Notes: generated by a model not told the origin, from the letters alone. Positions 20,626 to 32,440 are shown, counted from the first letter of the stretch. The stretch is 64,000 nt of DNA from Karalla daura (GCA_029224185.1 CM055199.1:13111089-13175088), one strand, 5' to 3'. Made by a program: numbers and translations.

Positions 20626-22789
20626 ACAAAACGCAAGGTTGAGTATGTGTGTGTTTAAGAGCGTCTTAGCATGTGTAACCGGTGACCTGGGGGATTACAT
20701 CTACACCCCCTCCCCTCAAAAGCTCCCACTCACATTGTGAATTGGCAATGGTGCATTGTATCACTGTGGGCAGCATCTTAAAGAAGTTTGAAACTGTGTG
20801 CAGCTTGCTCTTTATTCCCCGCTTTCTAATCCTTTTTGGGCTCACAATGGCGCTTCACTCAACAATAGTAAGAGCAGTGAAAGGGGACAACTGCAAGCGT
20901 GGCCACAGCGTCTGAGTGCTGATTTCATGGAGGAAAAAAAAAAAAAAAGGCTGACAGCGTGTGTGTATGTGTGTGTGAGTGCGTGTTTATGTACACATGT
21001 GTTTCTCTGTGCCCATACGCGCACAGTACTGAACTTGCACGAGGTCATTAGACTGTCCCCTTGTTCCTTCTACGCACAACAGAGAAAAGTATGTAAGTTA
21101 TGGTCGTCCAAGTGTTGGCAACGTGTTAATCTAGTTAGACGGGGGTGTTTGAACGGCAGCATGCGTGACGGGTTTGTGCTTAACAATATATCTCTTTAAG
21201 TCTCCCGCCCCGTTGTTGTCACAGCTGCTCCGACTTGGCATGGGACGACTGACAAAAGGAAGAAGTCGGCACCAGTGGATTGGCAAGTAGGGCGTATAAA
21301 GGGGAACGGAGAGGGAAAAAAAAGAAGAAAAACATTTGGTTATCGGCAAGCTGGTTTTAAATATAGCCACTTTGAGTAAAGATCTTAAGAGTCCAAAGCA
21401 GCAGATTATCAGGATATAAATGCCGAAAGGTTGAGAGAAACAAATATAGTCGCATTACTGCTCATTTAATAAGGTATTAATGCGGCACTTCCAAATGGAA
21501 AACTTGTTAAAAGTGTAAATCTGACACCACTTAAAAGCAGGAACAGCTCCTCATTAGTAAGACTGAGACGCACCGAGGTATATGAGCAGGATCTGAGCTT
21601 CCAGCAGCGGTGACACAGTTTTTTTTTTTTTCCTTCTTTTTTTTTTCTTTTTTTCTTTTTTCCTTCCTTCCCCAGCTCTTGGCCACAGACAGAGACTGGT
21701 GGCTGAGCTGATTTGTTGCGCTGCATTACGCTGACAGATCGACTGATTGTTGACAAACAGCTCAACTCAATGCCAGCGCCGCCACGGTCATCTCCACTCC
21801 GCTGCCTGGCTGCTCGCCGCCACGCCGTGATTTGCTGGAGCTTCCCCCGGATGACAACCATGCTTCATCCCTCACTTTCATTGCGCCATAAAAGGGTCCT
21901 GTGTGGTGCTGGACGCTGCTGTTTACTTGTTAGTCTTTGTCATCATTACGGTGTCACAGACAGGATAACCGGGGGGTGAGGGTGGGGACTGTGGAAGCGT
22001 AGCCGGAGCAGGAGTCACCTAGGTCCACAAGAATCAGATCATCTGCCCATTCATCTTCATACGGACGAGTCCCAAATGGCACCCGAGCACTTGGTAACCC
22101 GGAGAGGAAGGACACAGACCAGTGCCCGGAATAACATACACCTGATGACGCTAAATCTTCATTGAGAAGCAGTTTATTTCGGGGACAAAATCTGTGTTTG
22201 TTACACAACCAAGTGAACCCAGCCAATAAGTGAAACTGCACTGTCTGGATTTGTGTTTGCAGCAATTCAGAAAGGTATAAAAAGATTTAAAAACTAAATA
22301 AGCTCTCGAAGTTACAAGGGGGCTTTGATCTAGAAAATGATTTGTATGCTCTGTGATCACACGGCAAACACCACGGGGTGTTTTGGGGATTTGGAAGTTA
22401 CTAAGTGTCTGTGTATATCTGTGCCTCTGTTACAGACGCCTGTGCATTTTAAAGCCTCTCGACAGATTTTTTTTTTTTCCCCCTTCTTTCGCTCTCTGCA
22501 CCTGAAATAGAGGCTTCACCTGCGCGTGAACCTTGAGCTGTTTTTCGGGCTGTGTGGGCCGCAGACAAACAGCGTCTCAAATATTTCCCTGACTGTGAGG
22601 AGGAGAGGATCGTTTAGGGTCCTGCAGCAGTCTGCTCTGCTACCGGGATAACAAGGGGGCTCTGATCTCATCGTGCCGCGGCTCACTTTGCCGGGAAGGA
22701 GCCGGATGATGTAATGCTGTTCACGCGGCACGAGCACGCACTTATCAGATGCGCTATGGATGAGAGAGGCTGAGGAACCGGCGCAGAAA
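20626..22789. other. long non-coding spacer
   Basis: No credible gene. Contains A(15) at 20934-20948, a TATA-box-like TATAAAG at 21295-21301 with ATTGG 13 bp before it, and a polypyrimidine tract (21619-21675). Frames 20798-21199, 21466-21861 and 21954-22265 show no family resemblance. Confidence 0.55.
21619..21675. repeat. polypyrimidine tract ending in CAG
   Basis: T-rich tract with scattered C (near-mirror symmetric, triplex-prone), ending in 'ttccttccccag'. It looks like a strong splice-acceptor tract on the plus strand, but no exon with a donor follows. Confidence 0.9.
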
Positions 22790-22965
22790 TAACACCTTCA
22801 TGTGACTTTATGAGCCATCATCATCTAAACCATACGCGTAATTACTGTGACAAACACAATCACGCTCTCTTTTTATAGTCCAGAAACAATGCATATTATG
22901 GGTATTTATATCCACCTATAGAATATCTATTTAAACATGAACAAAATTGGGGCTAAGTTCTGATT
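22790..22965. promoter_or_regulatory. candidate regulatory element with TAATTA
   Basis: TAATTA at 22839-22844 in an ACGCGTAATTACTG context, followed by AT-rich TATTTATATCC and ATTTAAACATG cores. No repeats. Confidence 0.38.
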
Positions 22966-23254
22966 TGAAAACATCAGAATGTGTTGACGTAGCAGCGTCC
23001 TCACTGCTGAAAATGCAGAGCACATTTCTCAGATCTTCAGAGCATAAGAGCAAAGCCAGCAAAAGTTAAGAATGATGTGTTGGACAGTTTAATGGCAAAT
23101 CGCATGTTCCATTCAGTTCACCTTCTCCTGAAATGTATAAATTACCAAATTAATTGATTGCTTTTTACAGCAGCCTACAAAAGAGCCCATCCATTTACAT
23201 TACCTCCATCTTTCCCCTTGCCACAGTACGAGACAGTCACCTCCAGAGAATCAT
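22966..23254. other. non-coding spacer
   Basis: AAATTAATTGATTG near 23146-23159 hints at another homeodomain site; otherwise nothing is assigned. Confidence 0.5.
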
Positions 23255-23525
23255 ACGACTCCAGTCCTGTATAATACCGGGGTGAGAATATTATGCTGTG
23301 GATTTTATGCTCGGTAATTAAAGAGATCACTGTTTTATGTCCTAGGCAGGGATGGCCCTTCCCTGATTCACAGCCCTACACACTAAAGTGGAATAGCCTT
23401 GTTCCTACTCTTGACTCCTCTCGTTTAATTGCCCTTTGTGTCCGGCTTATTTCTTTTCTAACTGCCCTAATATATGATACACTGAGTGCAGCATTCTCAG
23501 AGATATTAAAGGCCTATTGACGCAG
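23255..23525. promoter_or_regulatory. candidate regulatory element
   Basis: GGTAATTAAAG near 23314 and CGTTTAATTGCCC near 23421, plus CTAATATATGATAC near 23468, in a repeat-free tract. The frame at 23293-23520 (+) is open but has no recognisable domain and is more likely incidental to a constrained non-coding block. Confidence 0.4.
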
Positions 23526-23608
23526 TGGAGCAGAGTATCGCAGCCGTCAAAGTGATGATGAGTGAGACCGCACCACCTGCCTCTTGCCCTCTTACCTCAC
23601 CTCCTTGC

Positions 23609-23609
<1 letters not shown>

Positions 23610-23643
<34 letters not shown>
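23610..23643. repeat. (CA)n microsatellite
   Basis: Uninterrupted CA tract of about 17 units. Confidence 0.96.
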
Positions 23644-23646
<3 letters not shown>

Positions 23647-24479
23647 GCTGGCCAGCACACTGCAGCAGCGTGACTGAACTTAGCGCCTGCAGCTACAGGC
23701 CCAGCCCTCCTCCTGTCCAGGCGCTTCTCTCTTGCTCGAGGTGAGGCATACATCAGGGGATGAAGCCAGAGAGCGGGAGATGAGTCAGACGAACACTTGT
23801 CAGGTGATGTCATCGCCAGCCAGCACTGATGACCGGCCCCAGCTGTTTCGGTGCAGTGAGGCACACTCTGCAGCACCTGTCTGAAGGCGTTGTAGCTCAC
23901 ACAAGTGCAGCTCAGAGCAGGCCCCGCTGCTCACAGGGCTTTCATAACTCCCTGGTGATGGGGGCAACGGAGGTCAAACGGGGCAGACGGTACATCTCCA
24001 GCAGAGCGTGCTTCCATACTCGCCAGCGTGGCCGCAAACCGGATGTCGTGCATGGGGAATACCAACGAATCTCAGCACAAGGTGTCGACTGTTGCCGTGG
24101 CTTTATTGTAACCAAAAGCATGACAGGTGTGAGGGCTCGCTTAGTAATGCCACCACGAGTGTTTGTGATGACATCACATGTGACACACGCTCCGATGGCT
24201 CATCTGTATTACCCAAGAACGAGTCATACGGTGTAACATCCTCTTCATGCAGCACAAATACTCAGATCCATTTAAAAAGCAAGTCAGAGTTGATCCCCGC
24301 ACATGGTAGTTTTCCAATAAAGCTTCAGGCTTTGATGGTAGAACGTGTGTGAGTGAACTACACACATATGCACGCTTTGTCACACACTCATGTGCACACA
24401 CGCACGCACGCCCACACACACACACACACACACACACAGCTCAGCACAACACATGGCAACAAGGCAGCTGATCCTCTCT
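23644..24479. other. non-coding spacer with CA repeat
   Basis: The 135-codon frame at 23829-24236 and its overlapping neighbours have Ser/Arg/Cys-rich random composition. CA-rich sequence at 24379-24438. No gene called. Confidence 0.55.
24379..24438. repeat. CA-rich tract with (CA)13 core
   Basis: Interrupted CA/CG-rich part, then an uninterrupted CA array at 24413-24438. Confidence 0.93.
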
Positions 24480-24800
24480 CACAGTAAATCAAGAACTGTT
24501 TCACTGTAATAGCTGTACTTTGTAATAGCCATCACAGTGGAATAACTCTGATTTAATCTCGCCAGCAATCAATATTTTTTGACTGCTATGATTGATGAGT
24601 ATTAAGTAGGACTATTAACAGAGCAAAAAAAAAAGTGTCCGAGTCTGAATCCCACTGCCTGCCGCTCAGTCAAAGCACTAATGTGAAAGGGAATAATTTG
24701 TCAGCTAATTCACAAATAGGCTTAGAACTGTGGACATATTTTCTTAATGAATATGTGAATTACTTGCGCATTGATTTCTATTGTGTGGGAAAATGGGAAA
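24480..24800. promoter_or_regulatory. candidate regulatory element
   Basis: Repeat-free except A(10) near 24626. Cores include GTAATAGCTG, CTGATTTAATC, CAGCAATCAATA and CTTAATGAATATGTGAATTAC. AT-rich with evenly spread homeodomain and SOX-like motifs. Confidence 0.4.
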
Positions 24801-24869
24801 TGTATAAAGAACTGTCTGCACAGGCGCCTGCAGACACACTTCATTGACGTTTCACTTGGAGACTACGAG

Positions 24870-25330
24870 AAATATTGCATATGCTGAAACCAGCAGATTG
24901 TGTATTTAAAGCCCCTGGTGAATCAAGGTCAGGACAGTGACCCTTTTAGTAGCAGCCTGTCATACATTTAGCAGAGCAGGGGATCATTTCAAACTGTCCT
25001 CCATCACATTATGACAGATCTTAATTGACTACCGATACAGCTTTGCTGAGTTGACGGAAAAATCGGATTTTAATCTAATCACTGCAATATACCTGATTGG
25101 CTCCCAGCAACACTCCGGCATATTAAAACATTTGCATTGCAGAAATGGGTCAGAGAGCTTGTGAACCGCTAAATCCTACACACTGTATATCAGGTTCCCA
25201 AATGAATTCATCGCGGCTTTTATATCACATCACAGACACTCGCTGAGCAAAATGTCTTCGTGTGCACATTTAATGAATGCTAATCGATAGGGTTTCCTCG
25301 TTTTACAATGTTCTTTTAGTTCGTCGGTGC
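24870..25330. promoter_or_regulatory. candidate regulatory element, long
   Basis: 460 bp without repeats. Cores include TCTTAATTGAC near 25019, GATTTTAATCTAATC near 25066, ACATTTGCATTGC near 25128 and GCTAATCGATAG near 25279. It also carries a CAAGGTCA half-site near 24924. Confidence 0.43.
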
Positions 25331-25964
25331 CACTTGAGGGTTTATTGAAATTGTCCCTGCTGCTGCAGGACCATCTATCATCCAGGCTGTAATGCAAACA
25401 TTTGCAGTCTGGGACGAGTTTGAAAGTTTGAAATCACTGAACTTCAGTTACCCTCTCGCTATGTTTTCCTCCGGCAGTCTCTCTCGACAATGTGCCTCTT
25501 CTTCGCTTTTGCTTTTCCTACCGCATCACGACAATTTCCAGTCAGTCAGTCCTCCCTGGCTCATCACTGAGCCACATCATTAAGAGGTGCCCCACGGATC
25601 CCTGTCTAAACTCCACGTCGACTAGCTGCCGCTAGCTCCCCGGATAAAAGAGCCCAAGGCTGAGCGGGCTGACATTCCCCTGCACAAAGGTAAATGATGG
25701 CACAGAGGATGGTGGTCCAGAGTCTCCTCAGTGGTCTAGGGGGAGAAGACAGAGAAGGAGAATGATGATAGATTGCATGGAGAGCGGGCTGAGTGGACAG
25801 ATCAGGCCTCTCATACCCAAAGAGCACCATCTGCTGTCAGTTCGGGTGACTCATTCAACTGCGCTGACATGTGCATGTAAAGGAGCATGCTGAGAACACA
25901 TCAGACTGCCGTCAGGCGCAGCGATGATGGGCTGAATATGAGAGAGAAAGAGAGAGAGAGAGGG

Positions 25965-26007
<43 letters not shown>

Positions 26008-26979
26008 CTGAGTGGAGGGCGAGCACTATGGAAAACAGACAGGTGGGGTACTGAAAGCACCATCTCTTTCATCTTCACAGAAACATTTTTTTCTTCTTCT
26101 TTTTTTGCATTCAACCCAGCAAAATAAAACCCAGATTTTTTGTTTTAATGATAGATGTTTGTTTTATTTTTTTTTTGTTTTCTGATCTTTCCACAGTGAG
26201 CTGCTTCAGGTTCATTTGTTTCCGTGGAAGGGTTTCAAAGAAAAATGTAAATAAAGAGAAGAGCAGTGGGAAAAAAAAGGTTTTCTGATACAGCTGACAT
26301 TCTTGTACATGAAAGCAAAACGAAGCCGTTATAATGCAGTGTAACGTTAATATCTACCAGGAGTTTTGAGTCTGAGCTCTTAACGTTCCCCTCGGTGTAA
26401 AGGAATACCGTGTGCACATCCTTCCCAAGCACTGTGTGCTTGCCTTATACTGGCAATATTTCATCTGTAGAACCCCATGTGTACCACTAGAGTGAAATAA
26501 CAGGATAGCTGAGGGGCGAGAAGCCAGCCTAGTGCTGGTATCAAATGACCGTGTCTGGCCCTCTTAAAACAATGAGCTGTTTATGGTCAATTTTAACAAG
26601 CTAAAGTCCTTCTGACTGCTGCCTTCTGCTGAGAAGCCACACTGCTCGGAGCATCAGAGAGGGAAGAATAGCACAAGATGACTTGGTGTCATCGCCAAAG
26701 GCCCCCGAGCACATAAAACACATAACTCTGCCAGTCGGACATCTCTTTTTAAATATATGGAGTGACTATTGAGTGACACTGCAGTACCAACTGTCTCATT
26801 TCTCATAACCTCATCTTCAAAAAAAGGGGAAAAAAAGCACTGTTCAGCCAAGCATCGACTTTTTAAAAGATTTTTTTAATAATAATGAAAAAAGAGAATT
26901 CCCCCTGAGGATGAGGTGTTGTGTGAGGATCAAAGTCAGGGTCTTGTCATCTCCCATTTCATTTCGAGGTTCCAGGGGA
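25331..26979. other. non-coding spacer with compound microsatellite
   Basis: Contains the GA/GT array at 25940-26002 and several T- and A-rich runs (26101-26180, 26268-26277). No credible gene or mobile element. Confidence 0.58.
25940..26002. repeat. compound (GA)n-(GT)n microsatellite
   Basis: GA tract 25940-25962, a short GGGA joint, then an uninterrupted GT array 25969-26002. Confidence 0.95.
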
Positions 26980-27345
26980 GCCTAATAGTCAATAAGGACC
27001 AGCTGTATCGACACCTGTGACACTGCGCTGCTTTGCCTCGGACTCCACCGCCTCTCCCACTCGGCCGAGTCAGGCGTAGGACTGTCCACTGCCGGAGTGA
27101 CGTGCCATGCCAATACTAAAAAGGTCGCAATTTATGAAAGGCCTTGACATCAAAGCGCTGATCAATGCCTTCCATAGGCCTCAAACACGGCGCGCAGATT
27201 GATTCCATAGGTGATATTGTTACTGGAGATCTGCAGACGTGCTGCAAGTGTCAACAGGGGAGCCACGCTCAAGTTCAAAACAGGCAATTCTATAGGATTT
27301 GCGTCAGTCAGACTAGGTGGCTGGACAGTGATTGGAGACCCCGCT
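26980..27345. promoter_or_regulatory. candidate regulatory element
   Basis: Repeat-free. Includes CCTAATAGTCAATAAGG near 26981, an E-box-like CAGCTG near 27001, GATTGATTCC near 27198 and ATTGTTACTGG near 27214. The opposite-strand frame 27162-27374 has no recognisable domain. Confidence 0.35.
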
Positions 27346-27452
27346 GACCCCACAGGGTGATGTACGCTTGTCATTGCGAGACAGGTTTAAAGTGCAGACT
27401 ACAGGGGGAATATTATATTATGGTGAATAGCTGGCTGCCAGCAATCAAACAG

Positions 27453-27453
<1 letters not shown>

Positions 27454-27483
<30 letters not shown>
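27454..27483. repeat. (CT)15 microsatellite
   Basis: Uninterrupted CT dinucleotide array. Confidence 0.96.
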
Positions 27484-27486
<3 letters not shown>

Positions 27487-27620
27487 CTATATGGCCCATT
27501 TTATTACGGGATGGATGGATGAATGGGATTCTTATGAGATGGTCCAGACAGGTCTACCCAAGGGGGAGGTGGGGTACATTAGTGTATCAATGCCACAAGA
27601 GGAGATATCACTGCATAGAG

Positions 27621-27623
<3 letters not shown>

Positions 27624-27676
<53 letters not shown>

Positions 27677-27709
27677 ACGCACACACAACACACACACACA
27701 CACACACAA
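27624..27709. repeat. long (CA)n microsatellite
   Basis: About 86 bp of CA repeats, uninterrupted for roughly the first 43 bp, then with CG and AA interruptions. Read as protein it gives the His-Thr repeats in the overlapping frames, which are therefore spurious. Confidence 0.96.
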
Positions 27710-28684
27710 AAAGTGCTGTATTATGTCCATAGGAAGATTCCTCTGTGTGACTGAGAAGCACAAAATGTAAAATTTGTTATATATGTGTTATATCTGGATG
27801 AGCTGTGTTCTGACATGATAAAATGTTTGACTAAAGTAAAAAAATGAGTTTTCAAGACTGATGGAATAAAGCCTATATAACATGATCTTTGCCTGTCACG
27901 TCAGATTGATTTTCATCAGCAGAGGTTTTATAGACAATAACTGCCAAGATAAACCCCCGACTTCACCACTTAATGAGAGCATGTCTTCTGTTTTCATTGT
28001 TTTTAGTGACCACCCCTGTAAACAGAGATCACAGTCAGTGTATTTGAGATGCACTTTCAGATATGATCATAATGCAATGAGAATGGAAACCATAAAAAAA
28101 GGAGCATTCTTTCCTCTAGTACTCTATGGATGTTTTCAGAGTTCGACCACATGGATTCCTGCTGCATAAATCCGCTGAAAAAACAAGAGACCACACACTA
28201 ATGCAGGCAGACATCAGCATGCAGTATATGTCCAACACACACACGGTCACAAAGTTGGACGAACCGATTCACATGCCTCACACCAAACACAGCCACTGCT
28301 ACCACCAGCCCTGTGATCTGCAGATGTAGTTGGACCAGTGTCACTGTCTTTACAAAAACAGCGACAGAAACATTGAAACAACGTCTGGAATGGACAGGAC
28401 GACTCTAGGGCATCATGAATAAGTAATGACACTCCAAAAGCAAGCACTCCTTTGCATTGTGCTGTATTTGTCGACGCTGGCAGGAGCAGGGGTTGAGGGT
28501 GCAGGGCTTGCTGGAGAGCAAATAAATAAATAAATAAATAACATGTCCAAAAAGTGCAGGCTGTTGTTAAGCCTGTGTGACATACAAGCTCTGCACGGTG
28601 TTGCGCTGCCACAGTGCTGCACATTTAGGTCTGTTATTCTTTCTCGCTTTGTTTCTTCCACGCCGTCTCTCTGTTTCCTCCGAT
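27710..28684. other. non-coding spacer
   Basis: No gene supported. (AAAT)n at 28520-28541. Overlapping frames on both strands at 28247-28715 carry random composition. Confidence 0.57.
28520..28541. repeat. (AAAT)5 microsatellite
   Basis: Tetranucleotide run of about 22 bp. Confidence 0.95.
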
Positions 28685-28935
28685 TTACTTCATTATTTAA
28701 CAGCATTTGGCGCATAAATCAAAAGGCAGAGAGCGTGTTACACTTTAGGAATAAAACAGTGCATTTGATAACGCCGACAGCTAATGCTCTCAGCCATCAG
28801 CCGGATAGGAAATCTTTCAGTTTTGATAAATTACGGCCCGATTATAAATAAATAAACAAGACTGATGACGTGAAATGAATCCAATTTACCATGCAGAAGA
28901 TAATCGATACATTAACCTGGAATCCCATGCTAAGG
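28685..28935. promoter_or_regulatory. candidate regulatory element
   Basis: Repeat-free, AT-rich. ATTATTTAACAG near 28691, CAGCTAATGC near 28779 and CCAATTTACC near 28880, with GATAATCGATACATTAAC near 28899. Confidence 0.37.
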
Positions 28936-28999
28936 CACCTTTAGTCGACGGTACAGTATGTGCGCTTGTTGACTGTAATTGCAACAGTGGTGGATGCAG

Positions 29000-29195
29000 A
29001 AGCCGTGGGCAGACAATTGATAGTAGCCATTAGCAAATGATTAGGTGGACAGAGATGAACTCTCCCACATTGATTTGGCTGGCTTACATTTCCGACTTTT
29101 GCAGGAGAATAAATAAATTCACTCGCAGATCTATAATGCATGGCTTTATATTCATAATTTCCACCAGAGAGGCTCCTCGGCTCCCTGCTTTCCAG
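29000..29195. promoter_or_regulatory. candidate regulatory element
   Basis: GACAATTGATAGTAGCCATTAG near 29011, AAATGATTAGG near 29035, then AATAAATAAATTCAC near 29107 and TATATTCATAATTTCC near 29147. It lies about 75 bp from the AATAAA assigned to the exon candidate on the minus strand. Confidence 0.38.
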
Positions 29196-29269
29196 CCTCG
29201 ACACAGAGGGGTTGGCAGCTCGCAGAAATCAAACGTCCACAGTGTCTGTTTTCTGCCAAATCATAACTG

Positions 29270-29275
29270 TTTATT
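29270..29275 (-). terminator. poly(A) signal AATAAA for exon candidate
   Basis: TTTATT on the plus strand, that is AATAAA on the minus strand, 139 nt past the stop codon at 29414-29416. T/G-rich sequence follows further downstream. It is a suitable position for 3'-end formation if the exon at 29414-29546 is real. Confidence 0.35.
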
Positions 29276-29413
29276 CAGCCAAACGCAGAATTTTAAAATG
29301 TATCGCTGTGAAGATTTATAATGAGACTGAGATCGTTGAGAGAAACCACAGGCCTCGCTGCGTGCTGCTTTCTAGACATGGCGAAGCCTTCGACATATTA
29401 AAGACGTTCTTTA

Positions 29414-29546
29414 TCATTTCCAATTATTGAGAAATGCTGTCATTTGAGCCATCTGATCCACCAGGTCTAATTTGTTTACTTCAAGTGCCTTCGAAGCCCC
29501 TTTAATGTCTGAAATGAGATCCAATTCCTGTGGGTTGTCTGCTGCC
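29414..29546 (-). CDS. candidate terminal coding exon, unrecognised protein
   Basis: On the minus strand an acceptor-like 'ctgtcatttgttttcag' precedes 29546. The exon would start with two bases completing a split codon. It then reads 43 codons, beginning AADNPQELDLISDIKG and ending TAFLNNWK, then TGA. The peptide is acidic and helical in character, with few Cys, Arg or Trp, unlike the chance frames elsewhere. An AATAAA lies 139 nt past the stop. I do not recognise the family. Upstream exons would lie at higher coordinates; I could not identify any. A conserved non-coding element with a chance frame is the main alternative. Confidence 0.35.
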
Positions 29547-29889
29547 CTGAAAACAAATGACAGATTGCACAGGAGTAGTCCTAACTTTTCAACAATAACA
29601 GACACGTTGTGCTCTTTCCTTCCCATTGAGACGCTGCGCGCTGCCAAGTGCTTTACCTCACCATCTCCACACGGTTGCTTTTTCTTCAAACCCAGCGTTT
29701 CTTTTTAGCCACATAAGGTCTCAATCAAACCGGGGGCGGCTCTGCTGAAAAGTTGAATGTGGGATGTTTGAAGGTGACTGCTTTACTGTGCTCCGACGTT
29801 CACCTTCAGATCCCCAACATGAAACTCTCCAGTGACCAGTGCTCGGGTTGTTTGTCCACGTTCTTGGGAACATGGCTAGCCAGTAATCA
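29547..29889. other. non-coding (intron if the exon candidate is real)
   Basis: The frame of the exon candidate continues open to 29689 on the minus strand, so an unspliced reading is also possible. No other features. Confidence 0.5.
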
Positions 29890-30430
29890 AATAGAGGAGA
29901 ACTGAGCGTATGCTGTCCTCAAACCTAATTTGGCTGCTTGCAGCTCCGACCTCTTGACCTCTGACATTCCAACCCGACTGGCGAGGGTACCGAATCATTT
30001 ATTTACTTTGTCAAGACATAAGCCAGACGAGGAGATTGCAGCCTTATGGCCGGAATCTCTGGAACTCAAAACACAAATAAAAGCCACATTAAAACGTGAA
30101 CAGCTAAGGCCGTCCAATATATGACCTCGCAATAGCAGCGTCCAGGCCCTTTTGGGTAATAATCAGCATTGATTCTCGAGAAGCATCTTCACGCATTAAA
30201 CCGGTAATTTCATTGATTCCCATTGAGCCCAATCAAACGGATCAATTATTTAGACAATAATTTGCGGTGTCGGCAAATACATGTCAATAGGGATCGTTCA
30301 GCTGCCGAGAAGACGGAGCCCATTGGGGCTAATATACATATCAATACCTGAGCTATTTCCTCCTGCATGTTCACAAAGAATCTGTTGTGTTCAACAACTG
30401 GCATTAATCGGGGATCATTCTGAGGTCAAA
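29890..30430. promoter_or_regulatory. candidate regulatory element, long
   Basis: 540 bp, repeat-free and rich in homeodomain-type cores: GGGTAATAATCAGC near 30154, GGTAATTTCATTG near 30201, CAATTATTTAGACAATAATTTG near 30243 and GGGGCTAATATAC near 30326. The start (about 29930-30124) is also an open frame of 64 codons without recognisable content. Confidence 0.45.
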
Positions 30431-30489
30431 GGTGAGCAGGAGCGGACAGAAACCTGAGACAGCACTTATGACAAAACAACAGCAGGCTT

Positions 30490-30537
30490 CTCTCCCTCTC
30501 ACTCGCTCTCTCTCTTTTTCTCTCTTTCTCCTTACAG
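30490..30537 (+). other. splice-acceptor-like polypyrimidine tract
   Basis: Forty-odd nucleotides almost entirely C/T end in 'cttacag' (AG at 30536-30537). A Kozak-like ATG at 30564 opens only 21 codons, and no good donor is visible within 200 bp. It may be a cryptic site or a chance CT microsatellite. Confidence 0.3.
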
Positions 30538-31815
30538 CTTCTTCACTTTGCTAGTTTCTAACCATGTCTCTGGAGGATTATGCAACGGTGGCTCGCCACA
30601 TATCTTTTTCCAGGGCTATACTTGTGTAGCTCCACTTACCCTTCACACAAAATCTAAAGGCACACCCAACATTAAAAACTAGTTTTCGGAGCACAGAGTG
30701 CCTCCGTACAGACTATTCATCTCCAGCCCCTCTTGTTCTCATGCTGAGTTTTTGGTGCGCTTTCAACAGCGGGCCTGCAGCACATCCACATGTGCTGCTC
30801 AACTGCTTCTCGGCTGGATTCCCCCTCCTCTCCCTCCAGCCCTCTCCTAAAATAGACCCATCGCTGGGCCTCTGAATGTTTGGCTGTTTCCTTCCTCCCA
30901 TCTTGTCCACGCCTGTTAGAGGGTTACAGCTGCTCTCTTGCTGACCACAGTTTCCATTGCTCATCACTGTTTAACTCCCAGACCCCTTCTGGAGTCCATT
31001 ACCAAGGCTAACTTTCCCAGATTTATCACCGCTATGACCTGCAGCAGCCAAAACAACAGCAGCGTGAATGCGCTGAATGCTGAATGGGCTGTTCTGACCG
31101 TGCACAGGCTCAATCGGAGCCTGCAAAGAAGCAGGACTTTTGTTTATTAAAGGGATATATCAAGGACACCTTCTGCCGGGGCCCAGACAGTGTCGACTGT
31201 AAGCGCTGCAGACGTTGTGAGAAAAAAAAAATGACTGTGCAACACTGGAGAGCTGCCGCGAAGATGTCTTTGATTGAGACTCCAAGGAACTTTATGATGG
31301 GATCACTGCCATTTCTTTCTTTTAACTTTGTCCATGGTTATTTCAAGTGACTGCTGCTACATCCATTTCCATCTACATTTAAGAGCCACGCTGTTTGAAA
31401 CTCACACCAAATAGAGGGGAAAATGTGTTCCCAAAGTAACCCCAAACACACCCCGTGTCTGCTTGAAGTTCCCAGAGAGCCTCCTGTTTGCCACTCGCAT
31501 CCCTCTAAAGGTTATTGAGCCGACAAGAATTCAAAACATACTGCCAAATTGCAAAGGGCTCATCAGCAGTTTTGGAGCTTCATGTTGGCTCAAGTTTTAG
31601 TATTCACGGCACAAAAACAAATCTAACCTCTATAAGTAATGCATACTGCATGAGGCACCGCTGATGGTCAATAGATTTGCCACCAGGACCTGCATCACTG
31701 TCTCTGTTTGTTTCCATTACGAACCAATTCTTATCATGCATAATGCATTTTCTAAAATCACTCTGTCATTAATTCATCAAAAAGTGAGAGAGAGAGACAG
31801 CATGAGAAGCCAGAG

Positions 31816-31817
<2 letters not shown>

Positions 31818-31862
<45 letters not shown>
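31818..31862. repeat. (GA)n microsatellite
   Basis: Uninterrupted GA array of about 22 units; a shorter GA run precedes it at 31785-31797. Confidence 0.96.
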
Positions 31863-31865
<3 letters not shown>

Positions 31866-32129
31866 CAGATTCAGGCTGCTAGATTATGCATCCCTGAGAA
31901 AGCTTACGGGAGAGACAATGAGTCTTGAGATGCAACGCTACCGTATTTTTGTTTCACATGATAGGCTTATTAATCACAGTAATGAATCATGAGACGGTTT
32001 GCAGAACAGTGGAATCAGAGGTAAACAAACGCAGATGATAAGCCGGGGATAAGCCCTCCAGACTAAAAACAAGACGGGAGACAGGGGAAAGACCGAATAA
32101 AACACTGTCGGAGGAACTGGGCCGACTTT

Positions 32130-32440
32130 TTTTGTCCCGTAATGAAAACCCAGCCATTCAATTTACATCCCTTTGTCTGCAGCATCTTTATCGGCTTGTT
32201 TACTTGTTTGTTTGTTTGTTCACTTATTCATTTGATGACTTGCTTTATAATATGGTAAAAAGCTAGTTGTGCGTCTAAGTAATTACACTGTAATTGATGA
32301 GCTAATAGACGTAAATTATGCAGTAGTGTGTCTGCAGCAGCGCAGAAAGAGTGGAGTATGTTGTATAATTACAAACTCCAGCTGCCACGCTCCTGTACAG
32401 GAGTCATAAATTAGGCACACAAAATTTGAATAACCGGCAT
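32130..32440. promoter_or_regulatory. candidate regulatory element
   Basis: Includes GTAATTACACTGTAATTGATGAGCTAATAG-type homeodomain cores (about 32279-32309), ATAATTACAAAC near 32365 and CATAAATTAGG near 32405. A TTTG run (32204-32220) interrupts its 5' side. Confidence 0.43.

Larger units (their letters stand above)
30431..32129. other. non-coding spacer
   Basis: Contains a very strong polypyrimidine tract with AG at 30536-30537 and the GA array at 31818-31862. Frames at 30713-30967, 30938-31150 and 31084-31350 show no family resemblance. No gene called. Confidence 0.55.

Noticed and set aside
25824..25837. CTCF-like site on the minus strand
   Set aside because: About 12 of 14 core positions fit by eye, but matches of this quality occur by chance in 64 kb and no supporting context exists.
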